Source: Eurosta solidaginis
Lineage: Eukaryota; Arthropoda; Insecta; Diptera; Tephritidae
Assembly (NCBI RefSeq): GCF_040869045.1
Contig: NW_027136973.1
Span: 186,001-250,000, forward strand
Reading direction: 5' to 3'
Length of the DNA stretch: 64,000 nucleotides
The translations under genes were made by a program, and so were the position numbers. Shown one piece after another: positions 63,553 through 64,000 of this stretch; the stretch's first letter is position 1, and every line of letters starts with the position of its first letter. Under the pieces are notes generated by a model that made no database searches, was not told the DNA's origin, and worked only from the letters and a program-made list of their open reading frames with translations.

Positions 63553-64000
63553 GTTATTAAAACTGTTTAAAGGTTGTCAAACGTTGTTTCTCGTTGTATA
63601 TCCTTTAATTCTAGAGTTAAATTGATAAATAACGTGTACGAATTTGTTTAACGCATTTGTTTTGGTTACTTGACGTCTCCGTTCTCGTGTAGCCTACATA
63701 TTGCGTTTTTTTTTTTTATTTGCTTACCGGGCTAAAGGTTAGAATGCTTAAAATACGTAAGTCGTTTTGTTCAGCAAATTTGAGTAGATAACTCAGCAGT
63801 TGTTTGCATCAGAGCGACAATTTTTGAGATAGTTATTAAAACTGTTTAAAGGTTGTCAAACGTTGTTTCTCGTTGTATATCCTTTAATTCTAGAGTTAAA
63901 TTGATAAATATCGTGTACGAATTTGTTTAACGCATTTGTTTTGGTTACTCGACGTCTCCGTTCTCGTGTAGCCTACATATTGCGTTTTTTTTTTAATTTG

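Larger units (their letters stand above)
1..64000 (+). repeat. Satellite DNA array, ~278 bp monomer, about 230 tandem copies
   Basis: The phrase GTTATTAAAACTG recurs at 1, 278, 556, 835, 1112 (as GTTGTTAAAACTGG), 1390, 1667, 1945, 2223, 2500, 2778 and so on to 63832, with a spacing of 277-279 bp. Neighbouring copies differ by only a few substitutions plus the length of one T-tract. Every copy runs in the same direction, and no stretch longer than about 20 bp departs from the monomer. The first unit starts at base 1 and the last (63832-64000) is cut by the window edge just after its T-tract, so the array continues on at least the right side. Long, single-orientation arrays of this kind are known from eukaryotic centromeric and pericentromeric heterochromatin. 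That assignment is inference, since no flanking sequence or chromatin data are available. I do not recognise the family. There are no genes in any part of the window. Confidence 0.98.
60782..64000 (+). repeat. 22-monomer HOR, copy 2 (partial, runs off window end)
   Basis: Covers about 11.5 of 22 monomers. Markers match copy 1 up to AAATATCGTG near 63907, close to the end, with few private changes (for example TTAGAATGC near 63741 and TTCAGCAAA near 63772). The repeat therefore extends beyond base 64000. Confidence 0.9.

Noticed and set aside
1..64000. CRISPR array or phage/plasmid iterons, because of regular direct repeats
   Set aside because: The repeat unit is 278 bp with no unique spacers between repeats, no cas genes and no replication gene. 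The whole period is repeated.
1..64000. rDNA spacer, tRNA cluster, telomere repeat or retroelement array
   Set aside because: No rRNA or tRNA sequence, no TTAGGG-like short repeats, and no long terminal repeats, target-site duplications or reverse transcriptase reading frame anywhere in the window.
1..64000. A novel defence, biosynthetic or regulatory gene system
   Set aside because: There is no coding sequence of any length here. Claiming such a system would not be supported by the sequence.

Overview
The window is one uninterrupted satellite-DNA array. About 230 head-to-tail copies of a ~278 bp, AT-rich monomer (33.5% GC in a consensus-like unit) fill all 64 kb, all in the same orientation. 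I see no gene, RNA gene, transposon, inversion or unique spacer. This points to a eukaryotic heterochromatic or (peri)centromeric block. I do not recognise the monomer, so I cannot name the organism. CpG is not depleted (14 per monomer, about 1.8 times expectation), which argues against heavy germline CpG methylation.

The structure lies in the pattern of monomer variants. Most monomers fall into two haplotypes at two linked sites 14 bp apart: type G (TTGAG...CAGCAG) and type A (TTAAG...CATCAG). A rarer divergent class (type C) carries GTTGCTTATCG and/or a GTTTTCCG or GGTTTCCG block with AAA after the T-tract. Shared rare variants at constant offsets show nested multi-monomer duplications (higher-order repeats, HORs).

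Layout by region: 1-10.6 kb has a tandem 7-mer duplication overlain by copies at 19-mer (5,279 bp) and 17-mer (4,726 bp) offsets. 11.7-14.7 kb has an irregular 5/6-mer. 16.4-19.7 kb has a 9-mer offset and two monomers sharing one 37 bp deletion. 23.6-29.2 kb has an 8-mer and a contracted copy. 29.88 kb has a unique A-rich tract replacement. 30.25-37.45 kb has two full copies of a 13-mer (3.6 kb). 38.8-43.9 kb has two full copies of a 9-mer (2.5 kb). 45.2-46.9 kb has a variant monomer repeated 5 monomers apart. 50.5-64 kb has a 7-monomer cassette in three copies, a 22-mer (6.07 kb) repeat running off the window end, and an embedded zone of strict dimers (51.9-54.7 kb).

Nothing here encodes a protein system. 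The short open frames are accidental readings of individual satellite variants. What interest there is lies in array evolution: nested duplications by unequal exchange, slippage of the T-tract, and a small dyad-symmetry element that one haplotype breaks and a rare variant restores. All marker comparisons were made by eye; identities and boundaries are approximate to within one monomer unless a junction is given.
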